This document shows, in pieces, positions 32,387 through 32,942 of a stretch of 32,942 bases of DNA. The first letter of the stretch is position 1. Every line of letters begins with the position of its first letter. The position numbers were made by a program, and so were the translations under genes. The stretch is from Pseudomonadales bacterium. Lineage in GTDB: Bacteria; Pseudomonadota; Gammaproteobacteria; Pseudomonadales; Pseudohongiellaceae. Where the stretch lies: assembly GCA_022360535.1 (NCBI GenBank), contig JAKSCP010000358.1:1-32942 (forward strand), given 5' to 3'. Below the pieces are notes generated by a model. It was not told where the DNA came from, did not search any database, and was given only the letters and a program-made list of their open reading frames with translations.

Positions 32387-32942
32387 TCAGTTATGAATAA
32401 TCCCCTCAACGACATTGACAGTAAAACCTTCCGCTACCGCCGAAATCTCTCGTGTCACTCGATTTTCCACCACTTCTCCTCTGAACGTTATGTCGGGAAT
32501 TTCTAATGGGCCGCTCTCCTGTGGAGTTAGCACATAGCGTTTCTCATAAACACCATAGCGCACGCTATCAATTCGTTGTTCGTATTGGTTAGGTGGGTCG
32601 ATTTCTTGCGTTACAGAATTGGGCAGGAGCAGCTCAGAGAATTGAGGATTTCTGATACCGTTAGTGGTATAGAAAAGCTGAACCTTCAATTCCAGTTGGC
32701 TGCCAACAAAAACTGAAGATTGGTCGGCCTCCACTTTTAGCCACAGCCCATCGCTGTTAAGAGTATATTGTTGGACCGTGGCGCTGGTACCTTCATTGCC
32801 AGCGGCCATTGAGGTGTCGCTTGTTCCCTGTAACACATTTGTTTGTAGTTCTGACTCCAATAAAGGCGGAGCTGCATCTATCGTACGGGGTAGTGCTGAA
32901 CTTCGAGGAGCAAACTGAATGGTGATACCGAGAGCGACCACG
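32387..32942 (-). CDS. BatD-like protein (aerotolerance/Bat operon), partial at window edge
   Basis: 185 codons of a minus-strand gene whose start lies beyond the window end. The segment matches the second Ig-like domain of BatD: VEADQSSVFVGSQLELKVQLFY, then LPNSVTQEIDPPNQYEQRIDSVRYGVYEKRYVLTPQESGPLEIPDITFRGEVV. BatD is a membrane-anchored periplasmic protein encoded with BatA, BatB and MoxR-like ATPases. The reading frame stops soon after this domain (VEGIIHN), whereas BatD normally continues through a further domain and a C-terminal transmembrane helix. This is either a short paralogue or a truncated gene. The sequence beyond the stop, 32318-32386, gives no obvious continuation in another frame. 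Confidence 0.72.
   Translation of the reverse strand, partial: VVALGITIQFAPRSSALPRTIDAAPPLLESELQTNVLQGTSDTSMAAGNEGTSATVQQYTLNSDGLWLKVEADQSSVFVGSQLELKVQLFYTTNGIRNPQFSELLLPNSVTQEIDPPNQYEQRIDSVRYGVYEKRYVLTPQESGPLEIPDITFRGEVVENRVTREISAVAEGFTVNVVEGIIHN

Overview
The window reads as chromosomal DNA of a free-living, probably marine, aerobic gammaproteobacterium. The evidence is an arginine succinyltransferase (AST) operon, a NupC/uridine kinase/cytidine deaminase salvage set, reduced-sulfur oxidation genes, a run of secreted redox and putative copper-related proteins, and a BatD fragment. The genus cannot be named from this alone. Nearly all DNA is coding and no gap between genes exceeds about 290 bp. 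I saw no tRNA, rRNA, CRISPR array, insertion sequence or phage gene.

Layout. 1-1314: 3' part of an S9 prolyl-oligopeptidase-type peptidase. 1311-8294: an Lrp/AsnC regulator divergent from a tight operon for arginine catabolism (astC, an M20 hydrolase, astA, astD, astB). astE is absent from it, and the M20 hydrolase is the obvious candidate for the last, desuccinylase step. A 19-bp perfect palindrome lies in the divergent gap. 8293-9865: a hexamer repeat and a secreted alkaline phosphatase. 9998-10216: a 72-residue SelW-like selenoprotein whose catalytic codon is an in-frame TGA at 10028-10030, so ordinary gene calling breaks it; a small hairpin with SECIS-like geometry follows. 10302-13540: uridine kinase, NupC-type nucleoside transporter, a 2-oxoglutarate/Fe(II) oxygenase and cytidine deaminase. 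13592-15286: an OFA-family MFS transporter.

15496-20673 is a sulfur region in two minus-strand transcription units. One holds a persulfide-dioxygenase-like metallohydrolase with a split YeeE/YedE-type membrane pair. The other holds a periplasmic TPR protein, a SoxC-type molybdoenzyme and a monoheme cytochrome c. A 28-bp palindromic terminator separates them. The likely theme is persulfide/sulfite oxidation without a complete Sox system in view.

20830-25237 carries secreted proteins: a small DUF1579-like protein, a class C beta-lactamase-like serine hydrolase, a TPR-like protein, and a protein with three exact-period cysteine repeats coupled to a cytochrome b561 gene. 25238-32049 is a redox and putative copper-themed block: cytochrome b561; a three-domain DJ-1/PfpI-CopC-like protein; a three-gene operon (unknown exported protein, redoxin-heme-PHM-like fusion, redoxin); and a divergent CopC-like lipoprotein that is paralogous to the tail of the DJ-1 protein. 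The window ends with a small hypothetical gene and a partial BatD-like gene that looks short at its C-terminus.

The least ordinary features are the recoded SelW-like gene, the AstE-less AST operon, and the block of secreted redox proteins with unusual domain fusions and changed metal ligands.
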